A stretch of DNA of 64,000 nt, taken from positions 2,232,001-2,296,000 of the forward strand of contig CAWDUX010000002.1 in assembly GCA_963805605.1 (NCBI GenBank), read 5' to 3'. This DNA comes from Actinocatenispora sp963805605. GTDB lineage: Bacteria > Actinomycetota > Actinomycetes > Mycobacteriales > Micromonosporaceae. The notes below the pieces were generated by a model. The model saw only the letters and a list, made by a program, of their open reading frames with translations, was not told the DNA's origin and did no database searches. The position numbers and the translations under genes are program-made. This document shows positions 62,464-64,000 of the stretch, in pieces; the stretch's first letter is position 1, and every line of letters starts with the position of its first letter.

Positions 62464-62602
62464 CCTCTGGCAAGCCGACCCTGCGTGGACTCGAGTGTCA
62501 GGTCGGCGACACGCCGGGCGAATCGCCGAGTCGTGCAGTGATCAACGCCGGCCCTACCGATATTGATCAGTGACAAGCGTCACCACTCAGCTCAGCGTTC
62601 GT

Positions 62603-62619
62603 TGATCTCTGTGAGATCA
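62603..62619. promoter_or_regulatory. 17-bp perfect palindrome in the FadE/phosphatase gap
   Basis: TGATCTC-TGT-GAGATCA lies in the 442-bp gap between the two minus-strand genes. The stretch 62464-62764 is otherwise free of genes and shows no other clear signal. Confidence 0.35.
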
Positions 62620-62764
62620 CCGCGTACGTGTCCGGCGCGCCTACCGGCCACCCACCGGTGTCACCACGTCCGCTGCTCTGGCCTGCTCGAACGAGCGATC
62701 CGGTGACTGCCGGGCGAGCGCCGGGCAGACGCATTCCGGGGGGTACGCGGATGCCGGGCTCACC

Positions 62765-62802
62765 GAGCGGCTGGGCGGCGCGAGCGCCCCGCCCAGCCGC
62801 TC
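62765..62802 (-). terminator. Hairpin terminator of the phosphatase gene
   Basis: GAGCGGCTGGGCGG (62765-62778) pairs over 14 bp with CCGCCCAGCCGCTC (62789-62802) across a 10-base loop, ending one base from the stop of the minus-strand phosphatase gene. Confidence 0.75.
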
Positions 62803-62803
62803 G

Positions 62804-63913
62804 TCATGAACTGCTGTCCCCGACCGCCCAGTTCGGCGTCGAGTCGCCGACCGGCAGAGCCGCACCCGGATACTCCAGCAGGACCAGGGCGATGTCGTCG
62901 TCCAGGAGCCCGTTCACCCACTCCAGCAGCGCCGACTCCAACGAGGCCAGGCCGTCCTGCACGGTGCCGTGCCCCAGCAGACCCCAGGCCCGCTCCTCGA
63001 TCGGGAAGAACTCGCCGTTACGGCGAGCCTCGGCCAGACCGTCGGTGTAGAGCAGGATGCGGTCCCCTGGCTCCAGCCGCTGCACCCGCGGCTGCGCCAT
63101 CGGCATGAAACCCAGCGGCGGCGCCGGCGCCGGCGGATCCAGCGGGATCGCCTGACCACGGCGCAGCAGCAGCGGCGCCGGATGGCCGCAGTTGAGTACC
63201 GTCAGGGTGCCGCCGCGTTCCTCCAGCAGCGCCGCGGTGACGAAGTCCTCCAATCCCACCGAACGGGCCACCGCCCGGTCCAGATCGGCCAGGATCGCGC
63301 GCAGATCGGCCCGCTCGTACGCCACGTGCCGGTACGAGCCGAGCACGATGCTGGCCAGCCGCACGGCGTCCAGGCCCTTGCCCCGTACGTCGCCGATCAG
63401 CATGCGGACGCCGTAGGTGGTGTCGATCGCCTCGTACAGGTCACCGCCGATGTCTGCCTCGGCGCTGGCTGAGACGTACCGTGCGGCCAGCGGCAGGCTG
63501 CCGACCCGTGGGCCGAGCGGCCCCAGGATCGCCTGCTGGGCCACCGACGCCAGCCGGGACAGCGCGGCGAACCGGGCCACCTGACGCTGTCGGACCGCAC
63601 CGACCGCGGCGGCGATACCGGTGGCGAGCAGTACGGCGATGACGTTGACGGCCACCGACGCCTGCGGGCCGCCCGGCGAGGTGAGCCAGAACATGCAGGC
63701 CAGTACGACCGACAGGATGCCGACCGGCAGCACCGTACGCCACGAGCCGAACGCCGCGGCCAGGAACGGCGGGGTCGCCAGCAGGCCGACGTAGCTGGGA
63801 CTGCGGCCGTCGGCGAGTTCCACCGCCGCGATGAGTACGAGCAGTACGAGGGCAGCGCCGAGCCCGGCTCGCGCATCGGGGCGCAGCACGCGTCGCGTGG
63901 GGTTACGTGGCAT
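62804..63913 (-). CDS. Membrane PP2C/SpoIIE-type serine phosphatase
   Basis: A 369-aa protein. The N-terminal 110 residues hold about four TM helices (GAALVLLVLIAAVELADG, VLPVGILSVVLACMFWL, VNVIAVLLATGIAAAVGA). The cytoplasmic SpoIIE domain has EADIGGDLYEA, LIGDVRGKGLDAV, NCGHPAPLLLR, LLYTDGLAEAR and DDDIALVLLEY with the metal-binding Asp residues. Such phosphatases usually act on anti-anti-sigma factors; no partner gene is in the window. Start ATG 63913. Confidence 0.9.
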   Translation of the reverse strand: MPRNPTRRVLRPDARAGLGAALVLLVLIAAVELADGRSPSYVGLLATPPFLAAAFGSWRTVLPVGILSVVLACMFWLTSPGGPQASVAVNVIAVLLATGIAAAVGAVRQRQVARFAALSRLASVAQQAILGPLGPRVGSLPLAARYVSASAEADIGGDLYEAIDTTYGVRMLIGDVRGKGLDAVRLASIVLGSYRHVAYERADLRAILADLDRAVARSVGLEDFVTAALLEERGGTLTVLNCGHPAPLLLRRGQAIPLDPPAPAPPLGFMPMAQPRVQRLEPGDRILLYTDGLAEARRNGEFFPIEERAWGLLGHGTVQDGLASLESALLEWVNGLLDDDIALVLLEYPGAALPVGDSTPNWAVGDSSS

Positions 63914-64000
63914 CGGTCTTCCGGGTCCCGGGACGGAGACTGTCGCTGACAGGATGCCCTGCCGGCGGGAAGTACGCGAGACTACCCGCGGCCCTGGGCC

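Overview
The window is about 70% GC with actinobacterial codon use. It carries XRE/DUF397 pairs, many GTG starts, several probably leaderless genes, DUF4192, DUF6457 and mycothiol-type DinB proteins. It looks like a chromosomal segment of a Micromonosporales-like actinobacterium; this is inferred from gene content, not from a marker gene. Several signs place it fairly near the replication origin: the replicative helicase gene dnaB, clustered DnaA-box-like sites (2557-2695, 12599-12630, 45299-45324) and a one-mismatch parS site (10882-10897).

Layout. 1-2435: dnaB, interrupted by two inteins and cut by the window edge. 2903-12522: PolX, a VWA lipoprotein, a metallophosphoesterase divergent from an alpha/beta hydrolase-TetR pair, an AAA ATPase, carbonic anhydrase, a fructosamine kinase and a GNAT. 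12680-20599: DUF4192, an fdhD/mobA/DUF6457 molybdenum-cofactor group, a YbjN-like protein, Lrp with DDAH, a second GNAT and a collagen-like lipoprotein. 20686-28916: a small secreted protein, a two-component pair whose regulator seems to start at CTG, a DAHP synthase behind a T-box leader, a sugar-acid dehydratase, a Pro-rich membrane protein and a DinB-like protein. 29257-36750: two coupled P-loop GTPases and surface or hypothetical proteins. 37389-41065: a branched-chain/pyruvate dehydrogenase E1a-E1b-E2 operon closed by a strong terminator.

41379-50901 is accessory in character. It holds a lower-GC patch (about 42750-44300) with an orphan lipoprotein, nested inverted repeats, an XRE-DUF397-DUF397 group, and a RelE/YefM-like toxin-antitoxin module overlapping the 3' end of a cupin gene. 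It also holds a thioredoxin/NHL gene broken by about eight single-base indels. 50911-54953: the 5-oxoprolinase operon pxpB-pxpC-pxpA, a GNAT fused to what looks like a dead histidine-phosphatase domain, and a small membrane protein.

55381-60367 is the most interesting locus. A one-module NRPS (Cy-like, A, PCP, TE) with a predicted cysteine code faces, 25 bp away, a flavoprotein with a C-P-F-C motif and a decayed NADPH site, resembling dithiol oxidases of the GliT/HlmI type. Together they suggest a minimal pathway to a cysteine-derived disulfide or thiazoline product. The window ends with a FadE5-like acyl-CoA dehydrogenase and a SpoIIE-type phosphatase.
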